The notes under the pieces are model-generated. The model worked only from the letters and a program-made list of their open reading frames with translations. It was not told the DNA's origin and searched no databases. Shown here in pieces: positions 14,324 through 24,794 of a stretch of 64,000 bases of DNA. Every line of letters begins with the position of its first letter. Within the stretch, counting starts at the first letter, position 1. The translations under genes were made by a program, and so were the position numbers. This DNA comes from Flavihumibacter cheonanensis (lineage in GTDB: Bacteria; Bacteroidota; Bacteroidia; Chitinophagales; Chitinophagaceae): assembly GCF_022352215.1 (NCBI RefSeq), contig NZ_JAKRWF010000004.1:124001-188000 (forward strand). Direction: 5' to 3'.

Positions 14324-17320
14324 CTAGTTCTTCAAAAACTTCTTCACAAACTGCTGCTTGTAATCATTACTGGTTATGGTCAGGATATAGGTTCCTCTCG
14401 ATAGCCTGCTGACATCAATGCTTCCATTCTGATAGCCACCAGTTCTCTTCAAAATCAACTGTCCATTCAGGTTATATACCTGGATCACCAGCTCTTTCAC
14501 CTCAAACATGTTTCCGACCCGGTACTCCAGGTTGTTACTGGTTATGGTTGGATAAGAGAAGCGGATAAAGTTTTTATCATTGCGCACCGGATCATTCACG
14601 CCGGTTCCAACATTCGGTTTGAAATTCGGCTGCGGTATCGTAGTGAAATACATCCCGTTACCATGCGTTCCTACCAATAACACATTGTCCTGCGGACGAT
14701 AAGCCAGTGATGTTACTACTGCATAATTCAGGGTTCTTCCACCTTCCCGCTTCCATACAATAGGTTTACTGGCGGTAATGGAATCACGAATGCTGATAGC
14801 ACTGTACAAGCCTACAGAAGTTCCCACATAATATTCCGTAAACTCATTGCCGGTTGCATCCTTACGCGCAACGATGGCACAACTGCGTATAGACGGCAGT
14901 GTTAGATTACCTTCCACCATGGTCCAGGTCGGATTGGCGGATTTCGCATTATTGGTTGACCAGATATTGAAATCGCGCCTGGTATTTCCTCCAACGGTTA
15001 CCTGGTAATTGGTGTACACTACCATAATTTCATTGTCATCATTCGGATTGATGGCAATTCCTCCTACACAAACCCGGGCTGAATTCAGGATGGTATTTAT
15101 TGCCGGAGGCGTAATTTCTACCGGCTGGGTTGCAGGTGCTGCATTTCGTGGATCATTCAACCGGAATACTCTTCCCTCTGTTGTTCCAATATACATTGTA
15201 CTCGCTGGGGTATAAGGCCCATGACTGAGTTTGATAGCCCGAATGCCAATATCGTTTCCAGATGGATTGGCAGCATTGGTTTTTGCAGCTACACCGGTTA
15301 ATTCTGTCCAGCCACTGCCTGCTGTTACAGTGGTGGCATTGGTAGTTCTGAAGATGCGGTTGAAATTGGCGTAATATAAGTTCTCCGGATTATCATTATC
15401 CAGGCTAAAATAGGTAACGAATTCACCTTCACCTCCTCCCGGATTTGCAGTTAACCCACTGGAGGGCTCTATTGCATTGGCTGCATTGGGTGTGAGCCGA
15501 ACCAGTGTTCCCAGCTGACTTGTCACAAATAAGGTGTAATCACTGAAGTTGATGAATTTGCCAATGGCAGCAGCACCACCATCACCCGATCCTGCCTGAA
15601 CATGATCATTCACATTTCCATTTCTGAAATAAGCACCATTGTCCTGCATGCCTCCAATGAAATTATTCACCTGGTTGCCGGTTGCACGATGCTCCAGGTT
15701 CACATGATAATATTGGGTTGTCTGATAACCGGTAATCATTGTCCAGTCAACCGGCAAAGTTTCAGAATCGGTACCCATGATATTATCTGTTATATGCAGG
15801 CCTCCATCTGTTGCACAGAGCGCACGATTTGGATTGGTGGGGTCAAACACCAGGTTGTGTATATCCGGGTGGTTATTATCGTAATTAGCTACAGGGAATG
15901 TAGTAGCAGATGCTCCCCAGTATTTATAACCACCAATCCAACTGGTGGAAGTAGTGTTGGAAAATCCATTGGTAGAACGATACAGGTTGGTTCCTCCTAC
16001 AAATACCACATTCGGATTATCTGGTTTTACCGTCAGCAACATATTATACCCACCCTGTAAAGCAAGCGGATCAATGCCATCCCGTTGTCCCGGGAAATTG
16101 GGCATATTCGAACTCAAATTGGTAAAGGTCGAATTGCTGAAATCAAACTTGAAAAGATCTGCCTCCGGCGAACCACTGCTTCCTTCCTGAGAAAGGCCAT
16201 TTTCATACATGGCGTACAATATATTATTATTGGATGGCGCCAGCGCGATGATAATTCTTTTCGCTGCTGTGGTTGGCGCTCCTGCACTGTTATAGGAGTT
16301 CGCTCTCCAGCCCTGTATGGAATCCTGGTTTACTGTCTGGCCACCCGCGAATCTGGTCCAGGAATTGGTATTCCCGGTTGCACTTACCCATAACCCACGC
16401 AGGTCCTGATCTGCAAATCCTCCATTTACTGCCAGGTACACTCTTCCTGTACTCGTTACCGCAACATCCAGTTGTCCATTGTCTGCTGCTGCAGGCTGAG
16501 TTCCTGCAAATACTTCCTGGAAACTCACGCCTTCATCTGTACTTCTCAATAATCTTCTGTGTCCGGCTACATATACATGCCCGTTTACGGGGTTGACTAC
16601 AATTTTATGTACGATATCAAAGGGGGCATCAAATACCTCCAGGCTTCCCTGGAAGGTGCTGGTTACCCGCTGCCAGGTGGCCCCATTATCGGTTGATTTA
16701 AATAAGCCATTTCCCAGGTAAAAAGCGCCTCCCGCAGAGGGTGAAGCTGAGTTGCCTAATGGCTCACCCCCACCCGCATACCAGATATTCTGTTTACCGG
16801 TTCTTGGATCCTGCGCTATTGCAGTTACATTGTGAATTTCATTGTCCGGGGTTACTTTGGTCCAGCTGCTTCCTCCATCGGTAGACCTGAACAAACCTCC
16901 ACTCACCGCACCGGCTATGATTACATTATTTCCTGCTGTTCCAAACCGAACATCAAATGCTACCGCACGGGTACGACCCCCGAAATTGGCTGGTCCCGCA
17001 GCCTGGTAAGTATTATCCGCGAAAGGCGATAACCATCCTGCCTGCTCCTGCTCCCGAACCGGAATCCTTCTTGCGATCGCCAACTCCCTGTCCATTACGC
17101 CAATAGGGAAAATGCCGGTTCCTCCATCCTTCAGCATATCGTACTCATATTGTACGCGCTGTTGACTAAAAAAGGCCCGCTCGGCCTGAGTTTTCTTTTT
17201 CCTGGGTTTATTTCCCCGGTAAATAGAACCGTTTTCCTGGGTATCAGCAGAAAATAAAAGAATGCCGGCAAGGATGACAGTTACTGTGGTAAGTGAGGCA
17301 GCAGTTATGACTTTGTTCAT
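14324..17320 (-). CDS. Secreted beta-propeller (BNR/VPS10-like) protein with type IX sorting tail
   Basis: 998 residues. A signal-anchor-like N terminus (MNKVITAASLTTVTVILAG) leads to a long propeller region with Asp-box repeats: STDGGSSWTKV (about residue 150), STDNGATWQRV (about 210), STDEGVSFQEV (about 265) and further weaker copies. The last ~80 residues are a type IX secretion C-terminal domain (LVIQVYNLNGQLILKRTGG, SRLSRGTYILTI, QQFVKKFLKN), which directs proteins through the outer membrane to the cell surface or medium. Asp-box propellers occur in sialidases, but no sialidase catalytic residues are evident, so I do not call it an enzyme. It stands alone, convergent with the TMEM220-like gene. 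Confidence 0.85.
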   Translation of the reverse strand: MNKVITAASLTTVTVILAGILLFSADTQENGSIYRGNKPRKKKTQAERAFFSQQRVQYEYDMLKDGGTGIFPIGVMDRELAIARRIPVREQEQAGWLSPFADNTYQAAGPANFGGRTRAVAFDVRFGTAGNNVIIAGAVSGGLFRSTDGGSSWTKVTPDNEIHNVTAIAQDPRTGKQNIWYAGGGEPLGNSASPSAGGAFYLGNGLFKSTDNGATWQRVTSTFQGSLEVFDAPFDIVHKIVVNPVNGHVYVAGHRRLLRSTDEGVSFQEVFAGTQPAAADNGQLDVAVTSTGRVYLAVNGGFADQDLRGLWVSATGNTNSWTRFAGGQTVNQDSIQGWRANSYNSAGAPTTAAKRIIIALAPSNNNILYAMYENGLSQEGSSGSPEADLFKFDFSNSTFTNLSSNMPNFPGQRDGIDPLALQGGYNMLLTVKPDNPNVVFVGGTNLYRSTNGFSNTTSTSWIGGYKYWGASATTFPVANYDNNHPDIHNLVFDPTNPNRALCATDGGLHITDNIMGTDSETLPVDWTMITGYQTTQYYHVNLEHRATGNQVNNFIGGMQDNGAYFRNGNVNDHVQAGSGDGGAAAIGKFINFSDYTLFVTSQLGTLVRLTPNAANAIEPSSGLTANPGGGEGEFVTYFSLDNDNPENLYYANFNRIFRTTNATTVTAGSGWTELTGVAAKTNAANPSGNDIGIRAIKLSHGPYTPASTMYIGTTEGRVFRLNDPRNAAPATQPVEITPPAINTILNSARVCVGGIAINPNDDNEIMVVYTNYQVTVGGNTRRDFNIWSTNNAKSANPTWTMVEGNLTLPSIRSCAIVARKDATGNEFTEYYVGTSVGLYSAISIRDSITASKPIVWKREGGRTLNYAVVTSLAYRPQDNVLLVGTHGNGMYFTTIPQPNFKPNVGTGVNDPVRNDKNFIRFSYPTITSNNLEYRVGNMFEVKELVIQVYNLNGQLILKRTGGYQNGSIDVSRLSRGTYILTITSNDYKQQFVKKFLKN

Positions 17321-17404
17321 ACGGAGTAGTTAAAGCCTACGTTTTTTTACAAAACGTTTTTATAAGCTTAGTGGTTGACACAAGTTATAAAAAACTATTC
17401 GTAT

Positions 17405-17412
17405 TACCTTTG
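17405..17412 (+). promoter_or_regulatory. Promoter -7 element for mfd
   Basis: TACCTTTG matches TAnnTTTG; the ATG is at 17448. A TTGACA-like sequence at 17375 is farther upstream than the usual spacing. Confidence 0.5.
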
Positions 17413-17420
17413 CACCCTTC

Positions 17421-17438
17421 ACCCCCTTAACCGGGGGT
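17421..17438 (+). promoter_or_regulatory. Leader hairpin upstream of mfd
   Basis: ACCCCC, loop TTAACC, GGGGGT: a perfect 6-bp GC-rich stem ending nine bases before the mfd ATG. It would sit where ribosomes load and could dampen initiation. There is no T-tract, so it is not a terminator. Confidence 0.4.
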
Positions 17439-17447
17439 ATTTGTGTA

Positions 17448-20400
17448 ATGAATTTGGAACATTTACTGGAGCAGTACGCTAAAGACCCCCGCCTCTTTCA
17501 ATTGGCGGACAGGCTCACTATGTCCGTACCCCAGCACCTCGTGCTGAAAAACCTGACCGGCAGCTCCCCGGAATTCTTGCTGACAGCGCTTTTCAAACAT
17601 TCAGTCTCGGAACAACTCAATCATGTTGTTGTACTTAACGATGCGGAAGAAGCAGCATACTTCCACAATACCCTGGAAAGTTTGTCCAAAGCACTGGATC
17701 TTTTTTATTTCCCTTCTTCCTTCCGTATCAAAAAAAATTACCGGCTGCTGAATAGCAGTCACGTTATGCTGCGAACGGAAGCCCTGACCCGACTCAGTGC
17801 AGGGGGTAATAAAAAGATGGTGATCACCTATCCCGAAGCGCTGTTTGAAAAACTGGTACGACCAGAAACGCTCAGTGGTAATATCATTCGCATTAAAGTG
17901 AATGATACCCTGGATACGGTTAAACTCTATGAACAGTTGACCGATGCAGGTTTCACCCGGACTGATTTTGTCTATGAACCCGGACAATTTGCTGTTCGTG
18001 GAGGCATCCTCGATATCTACTCCTTTGGCAATGAAAAACCGTATCGGGTTGAACTTTTCGGTAATGAGGTGGATAGCATCCGCCTCTTCGACCCTGAATC
18101 ACAGCTAAGCGAGCGAAAACTTTTGCAGGTTAATATCATTCCGAATGTGCAGGCTGAAATGCCGGATGAAGCTACCATCTCCCTGTTTGATTATTTCCCA
18201 GAGAATACGGTGGTTTGGATGAACGACTGGACCTTTGTAAAAGAACGCCTCGAACTGCAGGAAGAAGAATTGGATTTGTTCCTCACCCGAAATGAAGCGC
18301 ATGTTGCCCGCGAAGAAGAGGAAGAAGATAAACTTATTCGCACGGTTATTAAAAAAGATGAGTTTCTCACAGCTGAGGAGATTGCATCTATTCTTCAACA
18401 CCATCATATCGTTGAACTCGAAGGCCATGCCAATTGGCAGGGAAGAGTAGCTTATGAAGTAGATTTTCAAACCCGTCCGCAGCCTGCTTTCAACCGCCAG
18501 TTTGAATTACTCATCAAAGATTTGCAACAATGGGAGAAGAAGAAATTTCAATTGTTTCTCTTCGCGGAAAATCCCAAACAGCTGGAGCGATTACACAGCA
18601 TTTTTGCCGACCTTAAAGCTGAAATCAATTTCACTCCGATTCCCGCAGCTATTCACGGAGGATTTATTGATGAAGGATTGAAACTGGTTTGTTATACCGA
18701 TCACCAGATCTTTCAGCGGTATCACAAGTACAAGGTTAAACAGGCCTACAATAAAAACAAGGCGCTGACCATTCGTACCCTGCGTGAATTACAACCCGGT
18801 GATTTCGTATCACATATTGATCATGGGGTAGGAGTATACAGTGGCTTGCAGAAACTGGATGTGAATGGCAAATTGCAGGAAGCTGTTCGTATCATTTATA
18901 AGGACAGTGATATCCTCTATGTGAATATCAACTCCCTGCATAAAATTTCCAAATACACCGGTAAAGAAGGCACCGTTCCAAAAGTAAACAAACTGGGTAG
19001 TGATGCCTGGGCCAAACTCAAAGAGAAAACCAAGACCCGCGTTAAGGAAATCGCTTTCGATCTGATCCAGTTATACGCACAACGTAAAGCGCAAACCGGA
19101 TTCCAGCACACTCCGGATACCTATCTGCAAACGGAGCTGGAAGCTTCCTTCATTTATGAAGACACACCGGATCAAAGCAAGGCTACCGCGGATGTGAAAA
19201 AAGATATGGAATCACCTTCGCCCATGGACCGATTGGTTTGTGGTGATGTAGGTTTTGGTAAAACTGAAGTCGCTATTCGGGCTGCCTTCAAATCAGTGGT
19301 AGATGGTAAACAGGCTGCTGTTTTGGTACCTACTACGATTCTTGCTTTTCAGCATTATAAAACATTCTCAGATCGCCTGCGTGATTTTCCGGTGACCGTG
19401 GATTATATCAACCGGTTCAAATCTGCTAAGGAGAAAAAAGAAACACTCAAACGCGTTGAAGAAGGCAAGATTGATATACTGGTGGGTACGCATGCCATCC
19501 TGGCCAAAGATGTAAAATTCAAGGACCTGGGCATTCTCATCATTGATGAAGAACAGAAATTTGGTGTAGCACACAAAGAGAAAATCAAAACGCTTCGTAC
19601 CAACGTAGATTGCCTCACCCTAACTGCTACCCCTATCCCAAGAACCCTGCAGTTCAGTCTGATGGGCGCACGGGATCTGAGTATCATGAATACACCGCCG
19701 CCTAACCGGCAACCCATTCAAACAGAAGTGCAGGTGTACAATGAAGATTTTATACGGGATGCGATCTATTTTGAAACTGAAAGAGGCGGACAGGTTTTCT
19801 TTATTCACAACCGCGTGAAAGGCCTGGCAGAAATGGCGGCCATCATTCAGAGTCATTGTCCCGATTTAAGTATTGGCTATGCACACGGACAAATGGAAGG
19901 TCATGAACTGGAAGAGCGTATCCTGGATTTCATCGATAAGAAATACGATGTATTGGTTTGTACCAATATCGTTGAGAGTGGTGTGGATATTCCCAACGTG
20001 AATACAATCATTATCAACAACGCACACCAGTTTGGATTAAGTGACCTGCATCAGTTGAGAGGGCGTGTGGGCAGAAGTAATAAAAAAGCCTTCTGTTATT
20101 TGCTGGCACCGCCGATGAGTACCCTGCCTTCGGATTCTAAAAAAAGACTCCAGACATTGGAGCAACACAGTGAACTGGGCAGTGGATTCCAGATTGCCAT
20201 GCGCGACCTGGATATCCGCGGAGCCGGTAACCTGCTTGGGGGCGAACAGAGTGGATTCATGGCTGAGATCGGATTTGAAATGTACCAGAAGATCCTGGAT
20301 GAAGCGATCAGAGAACTGAAACGCACTTCCTTCCGCGAACTGTTCAAAGAAGAAATTGCACGGCAGGAAGATTATGTGCAGGATTGTACCATTGATACCG

Positions 20401-20873
20401 ATCTGGAAATACTGATCCCGGATGAATATGTTGAAAGTATTGGCGAACGTTTGTCCTTATACCAGCGCCTCGACAACTGTGAAACAGAGGATGAATTGCA
20501 GGCTTTCCACCAGGAAATGGGCGATCGTTTTGGTCCGGTTCCTCCGCAGGTGGAAGATCTCTTTGATACCGTGAGGATTCGCAAACTCAGTGTGGAACTT
20601 GGATTTGAAAAGCTCTTGTTGCGCGACCAGGTACTGAAATGTTTCTTCGTTAACAAACACGATTCACCTTATTTTGAATCAGAACTGTTTCATAGTATCC
20701 TGGCTTATCTTCAAACCTATACCAACAATGCACGCCTGAAACAAAGCGGAAAGAATTTCCTGCTGGTAGTGGAAGGCATGAAGGATATGGCAACCATATT
20801 GACCTTCCTGCAACGGATGCACAAGCAGGTAGTGGAAATTCCCCAAACAAAAGAAAAAGAACCAACCATATGA
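17448..20873 (+). CDS. mfd: Transcription-repair coupling factor
   Basis: 1141 residues, full length for Mfd. N-terminal UvrB-like domains are followed by the RNA-polymerase-interacting domain around residue 450 ([21 protein letters not shown]), then the RecG-like translocase: Walker [17 protein letters not shown] at about 597, DEEQKFG at about 700, [10 protein letters not shown], and the motif VI region [20 protein letters not shown]-terminal TRCF domain follows. It removes RNA polymerase stalled at DNA damage and recruits UvrA. The last codon positions overlap the next gene by four bases (ATGA), suggesting coupled translation with the HAD phosphatase. Confidence 0.97.
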   Translation: MNLEHLLEQYAKDPRLFQLADRLTMSVPQHLVLKNLTGSSPEFLLTALFKHSVSEQLNHVVVLNDAEEAAYFHNTLESLSKALDLFYFPSSFRIKKNYRLLNSSHVMLRTEALTRLSAGGNKKMVITYPEALFEKLVRPETLSGNIIRIKVNDTLDTVKLYEQLTDAGFTRTDFVYEPGQFAVRGGILDIYSFGNEKPYRVELFGNEVDSIRLFDPESQLSERKLLQVNIIPNVQAEMPDEATISLFDYFPENTVVWMNDWTFVKERLELQEEELDLFLTRNEAHVAREEEEEDKLIRTVIKKDEFLTAEEIASILQHHHIVELEGHANWQGRVAYEVDFQTRPQPAFNRQFELLIKDLQQWEKKKFQLFLFAENPKQLERLHSIFADLKAEINFTPIPAAIHGGFIDEGLKLVCYTDHQIFQRYHKYKVKQAYNKNKALTIRTLRELQPGDFVSHIDHGVGVYSGLQKLDVNGKLQEAVRIIYKDSDILYVNINSLHKISKYTGKEGTVPKVNKLGSDAWAKLKEKTKTRVKEIAFDLIQLYAQRKAQTGFQHTPDTYLQTELEASFIYEDTPDQSKATADVKKDMESPSPMDRLVCGDVGFGKTEVAIRAAFKSVVDGKQAAVLVPTTILAFQHYKTFSDRLRDFPVTVDYINRFKSAKEKKETLKRVEEGKIDILVGTHAILAKDVKFKDLGILIIDEEQKFGVAHKEKIKTLRTNVDCLTLTATPIPRTLQFSLMGARDLSIMNTPPPNRQPIQTEVQVYNEDFIRDAIYFETERGGQVFFIHNRVKGLAEMAAIIQSHCPDLSIGYAHGQMEGHELEERILDFIDKKYDVLVCTNIVESGVDIPNVNTIIINNAHQFGLSDLHQLRGRVGRSNKKAFCYLLAPPMSTLPSDSKKRLQTLEQHSELGSGFQIAMRDLDIRGAGNLLGGEQSGFMAEIGFEMYQKILDEAIRELKRTSFRELFKEEIARQEDYVQDCTIDTDLEILIPDEYVESIGERLSLYQRLDNCETEDELQAFHQEMGDRFGPVPPQVEDLFDTVRIRKLSVELGFEKLLLRDQVLKCFFVNKHDSPYFESELFHSILAYLQTYTNNARLKQSGKNFLLVVEGMKDMATILTFLQRMHKQVVEIPQTKEKEPTI

Positions 20874-21544
20874 TATCGGCCATCTTATTTGATCTCGACG
20901 GAGTGATCCTGGATTCCAACCCTGTTATTGAAACATTCTGGGGCAAGTGGGCAGAACGGGAAGGTATCCCTTTTAATAAACAGATCATTAAGGAAAAGAT
21001 TCATGGAAGAACTACCTGGGAAACGATTCATACACTATTTCATCACGCAGATGATGTACGCAAACAGGAAATTTATGATGATGGCGTATCCTTTGATTTA
21101 ACCATGCAGCCAGCCCTGATTCCGGGCGTGCAGGAATTTATTTCGGGTATTGCTGACCGTGGGTTACCCTTTATATTAGTTACGAGTTCCCCTCATAAAC
21201 GTGCCTGGCATTTTTTACACCAGCAAGGGTTGGATCAGCATTTCACCGACAGCATCACCATGGAAGATGTAACCAAAGGCAAACCGGATCCTGAGCCCTA
21301 TCTGAAAGGTGCAGCCAAATTGGGTATAAATCCGGAAAACTGCCTGGTATTTGAAGATTCCGACAGTGGTATCAAATCAGGATTAGCTGCGGGTATGCGG
21401 GTTGTGGCTGTGAACAACAGCAATTTTGATCATGAACGTGTGATCTGGATGATTCGAGATTTCACTGAGTTGCAGGTAGAGGCGCAACAACTGCGATTGA
21501 AAGGTCAAGGGGATTCCGGAAAACTTGCTTTTCGCCTACCGTAA
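20870..21544 (+). CDS. HAD-superfamily phosphatase/phosphoglucomutase-like
   Basis: 224 residues. HAD motif I is FDLDGVILDSN with D8 and D10; motif II is the TSSP segment (about residue 104); motif III/IV is KGKPDPEPYLKGA with the acidic pair FEDSDSGIKSGLAAG. This arrangement with a helical cap after motif I matches the beta-phosphoglucomutase/phosphoglycolate phosphatase group. Substrate is unknown. The start codon overlaps the mfd stop by four bases. Its 3' end overlaps the convergent GNAT gene by nine bases. Confidence 0.85.
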   Translation: MISAILFDLDGVILDSNPVIETFWGKWAEREGIPFNKQIIKEKIHGRTTWETIHTLFHHADDVRKQEIYDDGVSFDLTMQPALIPGVQEFISGIADRGLPFILVTSSPHKRAWHFLHQQGLDQHFTDSITMEDVTKGKPDPEPYLKGAAKLGINPENCLVFEDSDSGIKSGLAAGMRVVAVNNSNFDHERVIWMIRDFTELQVEAQQLRLKGQGDSGKLAFRLP

Positions 21545-21967
21545 GCGTTTTTCCATGATGTAGTGAGGAATCGTCACCTCTTCAAATTCCTCACTGGAGA
21601 TCTGGTAACCCAGGTGTTCATAGAAGCCAACTGCTGTTTTTCGGGCATGCATGGTGAGGCGTTTGAAACCCTGGTCGCGGGCGATATTTTCGGCAAAGTT
21701 CATCAGTGCCCGGCCAATTCCTTTGCCCTGCAGGTTATTATTGACTGCCATCTGGCGCAGGCGAACCACACCATCCCCTTCATTTACCAGCATACAACAG
21801 CCCAGCATCTTATCATCATCAAAAGCCCCGATCAGGATTTGATCTTTCTCCTGCATCAGTTCCTCCTGGCTAAAACTCAGTCCCAATGGCTTACGCAGGA
21901 TTTCATCCCGCAACTTGATCATTTGCTGGTATTCCGGAGTGCCGTGGTCAATGATTTTAAGTGCCAT
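21536..21967 (-). CDS. GNAT family N-acetyltransferase
   Basis: 143 residues with the acetyl-CoA binding signature LRQMAVNNNLQGKGIGRALM (Q/R-x-x-G-x-G/A) in the middle and a family-like ending YEHLGYQISSEEF. The opening MALKIIDHGTPEYQQMIKLR and the early SFSQEELMQEKDQI resemble the ElaA-like/YjcF-like subgroup. Small-molecule or protein acetylation is likely; the acceptor is unknown. Convergent with the HAD gene. Confidence 0.85.
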   Translation of the reverse strand: MALKIIDHGTPEYQQMIKLRDEILRKPLGLSFSQEELMQEKDQILIGAFDDDKMLGCCMLVNEGDGVVRLRQMAVNNNLQGKGIGRALMNFAENIARDQGFKRLTMHARKTAVGFYEHLGYQISSEEFEEVTIPHYIMEKRLR

Positions 21968-22093
21968 CTGCTGCGTTTTGTGCTGTTCGGATTTGTAATT
22001 TAAAAAAATTTACTACTATGTGTTAGCTTATCAGCCAGATTTCGGGTCAGAAATTAAAAAAAGCATCAAAAATTGTTATTTACCCAAAAAGTA

Positions 22094-22101
22094 TATTTTT
22101 G
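22094..22101 (+). promoter_or_regulatory. Promoter for acpP (-7 element, with TTG at 22073)
   Basis: TATTTTTG matches TAnnTTTG; a TTG 18 bases further upstream fits the -33 element. The start codon is 25 bases downstream. The upstream 90 bases are AT-rich, as expected for a strong promoter. Confidence 0.65.
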
Positions 22102-22125
22102 CAGCCGTAACTAAACTTTACTACA

Positions 22126-22362
22126 ATGTCAGACATCGCAACAAGAGTTAAAAAGATCATTGTTGACAAATTAGGAGTAGACGAAGCAGAAGTAACTAAC
22201 GAAGCTTCTTTTACCAATGATCTTGGAGCTGACTCTCTGGATACAGTAGAACTGATCATGGAATTCGAAAAAGAATTCAACATCTCTATCCCGGATGAGC
22301 AGGCCGAAACCATAACTACTGTAGGCCAGGCTGTTGCTTATTTAGAAGAGCACGCTAAGTAA
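22126..22362 (+). CDS. acpP: Acyl carrier protein
   Basis: 78 residues. The phosphopantetheine attachment site is S37 in [10 protein letters not shown]. Strongly acidic, four-helix design and ending typical of bacterial ACP. It carries growing fatty acyl chains for type II fatty acid synthesis. It stands first in acpP-fabF-rnc, a common order in Bacteroidota, and is separated from fabF by a hairpin (22388-22429) that may let acpP be made in excess. Confidence 0.97.
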   Translation: MSDIATRVKKIIVDKLGVDEAEVTNEASFTNDLGADSLDTVELIMEFEKEFNISIPDEQAETITTVGQAVAYLEEHAK

Positions 22363-22387
22363 ACGGAACTCCGTTTCAGGCAATATT

Positions 22388-22429
22388 TAATCCGCCTCTC
22401 GAAAGCATTTCCGCTAAGAAGGCGGATTA
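22388..22429 (+). terminator. Hairpin between acpP and fabF (possible attenuator)
   Basis: TAATCCGCC at 22388-22396 pairs with GGCGGATTA at 22421-22429 across a 24-base loop; TTCACTTTTAA follows. Stem of nine perfect pairs, weak T-tract. Partial termination would give more acpP than fabF transcript. Confidence 0.5.
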
Positions 22430-22455
22430 TTCACTTTTAAAATCCGGCAATCTAC

Positions 22456-23709
22456 ATGGAACTTAAAAGAGTTGTAGTCACAGGTATGGGTGCGCTGACT
22501 CCGATCGGGAATACCCTGGAGGAGTACTGGCAGGGTCTGATTAATGGCACTCCCGGCGCTAACAATATCACTTTGTTTGATGCCTCCAAATTCAAAACAA
22601 AGTTTGCCTGTGAGGTTAAGAACTTTGATCCAACGCAGTTTCTCGATAAAAAGGAAGCCCGAAAAATTGACCGGTTCACCCAGTTTGCCCTGGTAGTTTC
22701 AGATGAAGCTATGGCAGATGCGGGACTGAATCGCGAAAATGTCAACCCTGATCGTACAGGGGTGGTATTCGGCAGTGGAATCGGTGGACTGATTACCTTC
22801 CAAAATGAGGTAATGGACTTCGCCAAAGGCGATGGCACTCCGCGATTCAATCCCTTCTTCATTCCCAAGATGATCCTGGATATTGCAGCCGGACAAATCT
22901 CTATGCGCCACAACCTGCGCGGTCCCAATTTTGCTGTAGTGAGTGCCTGTGCGAGCAGTACCAATGCTATTATTGAAGCTGTTAACCTGATTAAGCTGGG
23001 CAAAGCAGATATCATCGTAAGTGGTGGTTCTGAGGCAGTTATCAGTGAAGCAGGGGTAGGTGGATTCAATGCCATGAAGGCAATGAGTGAGCGCAATGAC
23101 GAGCCCGCTACCGCCAGCCGTCCTTATGATAAAGACCGGGATGGATTTGTAATGGGTGAAGCAGCCGGTATCCTGATCCTGGAAGAACTGGAGCATGCGA
23201 AAGCCCGTGGTGCCAAAATCTATTGCGAAATTGCCGGTGGTGGCGCTACCGCGGATGCGCATCACATTACAGCTCCCCATCCGGAAGGATTAGGCGCGCG
23301 CAATGTAATGCTGGCGGCCCTGGAAGATGCGGGAATGCAGCCATCCGATATCGACTACATCAATACACATGGTACTTCAACTCCTTTGGGGGATGTAGCT
23401 GAGGTAAAAGCAATCATGAACGTGTTTGGCGAACATGCCTATAACCTGAATATCTCTGCTACCAAGTCGATGACCGGGCATTGTCTGGGTGCGGCTGGGG
23501 TAATTGAGGCCATCGCGGCAATTCAGGCAGTGGTGCATGATATCGTTCCGCCAACCATCAATCACTTTACGGATGATCCGGAACTGGATCCCCGGCTGAA
23601 TTTCACATTCAACAAAGCACAAAAACGCACGGTACGGGCTGCCCTGAGCAATACATTTGGCTTCGGCGGACACAATGCCTGTGTGATTGTGAAGAAATTT
23701 GAGGGTTAA
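22456..23709 (+). CDS. fabF: 3-oxoacyl-[acyl-carrier-protein] synthase II
   Basis: 417 residues with the complete condensing-enzyme triad: nucleophile C165 in SACASSTNAI, H305 in HGTSTPLGD and H342 in GHCLGAAG. The N-terminal RVVVTGMGALTPIG is classic for FabF. It extends acyl-ACP with malonyl-ACP in fatty acid elongation. Downstream of acpP in the same direction. Confidence 0.97.
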   Translation: MELKRVVVTGMGALTPIGNTLEEYWQGLINGTPGANNITLFDASKFKTKFACEVKNFDPTQFLDKKEARKIDRFTQFALVVSDEAMADAGLNRENVNPDRTGVVFGSGIGGLITFQNEVMDFAKGDGTPRFNPFFIPKMILDIAAGQISMRHNLRGPNFAVVSACASSTNAIIEAVNLIKLGKADIIVSGGSEAVISEAGVGGFNAMKAMSERNDEPATASRPYDKDRDGFVMGEAAGILILEELEHAKARGAKIYCEIAGGGATADAHHITAPHPEGLGARNVMLAALEDAGMQPSDIDYINTHGTSTPLGDVAEVKAIMNVFGEHAYNLNISATKSMTGHCLGAAGVIEAIAAIQAVVHDIVPPTINHFTDDPELDPRLNFTFNKAQKRTVRAALSNTFGFGGHNACVIVKKFEG

Positions 23710-23764
23710 TTTAGTAAGTCTGGCGCCAAACGCTTAAATTGACCCCGGTAACTAAACGAAATCT

Positions 23765-24496
23765 GTGGGTTTATTTGATAGCATTCTGAAAGGTTCCTCT
23801 CCCGAAACGACGGAGTTCAAGAAACAATTGAAAAACGTACTCGGGTTTGCGCCTGGAAATACCGACCTATATAAAACTGCACTGACGCACCGGTCGGTAA
23901 AGGATTCTTCTGCAGATAACAATGAGCGGCTGGAATACCTTGGCGATGCCATTTTAAGTGGTATTGTGGCTGATTTTCTCTTCAAAAAATACCCCTATCG
24001 CGAGGAAGGTTTCCTGACAGAGATGCGCTCCAAGATGGTCAACCGGGTAACCCTCAATGAAGTGGCTATCAAAATGGGCCTCAAAAAAATCGTCTATTTC
24101 AACAAGTTTGATAATTCTCTCAAGGTGAGCCAGATCTTTGGCAATACCCTGGAAGCAGTGGTAGGGGCTGTGTACCTGGATAAGGGATTCAAGAAAACCC
24201 GTACCTGGGTTTTGGAGCGGATCATCCTGCCCTATATGTTTATGGATGATCTGGAACTGCTCGAAATCAATCACAAGAACAAATTATACGGTTGGGCCAA
24301 CAAAAATGGCAAGAACCTCGAATTTGAAACCCTTGAAGAGAAGTTTGAGGGAGGCCGCCGCCTCTTCACCATCGGTGCGGTGGTAGATGGCCAGTTGCTC
24401 GCCCAGGGCAAGGCCTACAATAAAAAAGACGCCAGCCAGGTAGCTGCCCAGGCCGCCGTGGAGAAGCTGGGGTTGAATAAGGAAAGTGAGACCTAG
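23765..24496 (+). CDS. rnc: Ribonuclease III
   Basis: 243 residues from a GTG start at 23765. The catalytic signature ERLEYLGDAIL is at residues 54-64; the second acidic cluster is in NTLEAVVGAVYLDKG (about 128-142); a double-strand RNA-binding domain occupies about 170-240 (KNLEFETLEEK, AQGKAYNKKDASQVAAQAA). It processes rRNA precursors and other double-stranded RNA. The last residues SET and the stop lie at the border of a purine-rich repeat tract. Confidence 0.95.
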   Translation: MGLFDSILKGSSPETTEFKKQLKNVLGFAPGNTDLYKTALTHRSVKDSSADNNERLEYLGDAILSGIVADFLFKKYPYREEGFLTEMRSKMVNRVTLNEVAIKMGLKKIVYFNKFDNSLKVSQIFGNTLEAVVGAVYLDKGFKKTRTWVLERIILPYMFMDDLELLEINHKNKLYGWANKNGKNLEFETLEEKFEGGRRLFTIGAVVDGQLLAQGKAYNKKDASQVAAQAAVEKLGLNKESET

Positions 24497-24794
24497 TATG
24501 GAAGATGGAGGAATGGAAGAGGGAGAAGGGAGACAAAGGAGAAATAGGAGCTCTGATTCCAGTTCCCCGAAGTATCCTTATTCGATTCCGGAACGCTTCA
24601 CGGACGCTTCACGGACGATCCCAGAACAGTGAAACAATAGTGCCGGAGCGGTTCCAATTGACTGACTGGTCACATGAAAGCAGCCGAATGGATAGAGAAA
24701 AGACGCCGAATGGCTGAAAAAGTGAAAAGTGAAAGGTGAAAAGTGAAAGTTAGTGAAAAGAAGAAGGTGAAAGGGGAAGGATCTTTTTCACGTC
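24497..24794. repeat. Repeat-rich interval between convergent rnc and mce
   Basis: 298 bases without a gene. 24497-24545 is purine-rich (GGAAGATGGAGGAATGG, GGGAGACAAAGGAG). About 24591-24614 has a tandem CGCTTCACGGA. 24720-24770 is a tandem of GTGAAAAG words (GTGAAAAGTGAAAGG), and 24785-24815 carries its reverse complement (CACGTCTCACTTTTCACC), so the right half can fold as a hairpin; the stem reaches into the last codons of mce. Confidence 0.65.

Noticed and set aside
14324-17320. Sialidase
   Set aside because: Asp-box propeller repeats are present, but the arginine triad and other sialidase residues are not evident, and the box repeats are common in VPS10/BNR proteins.
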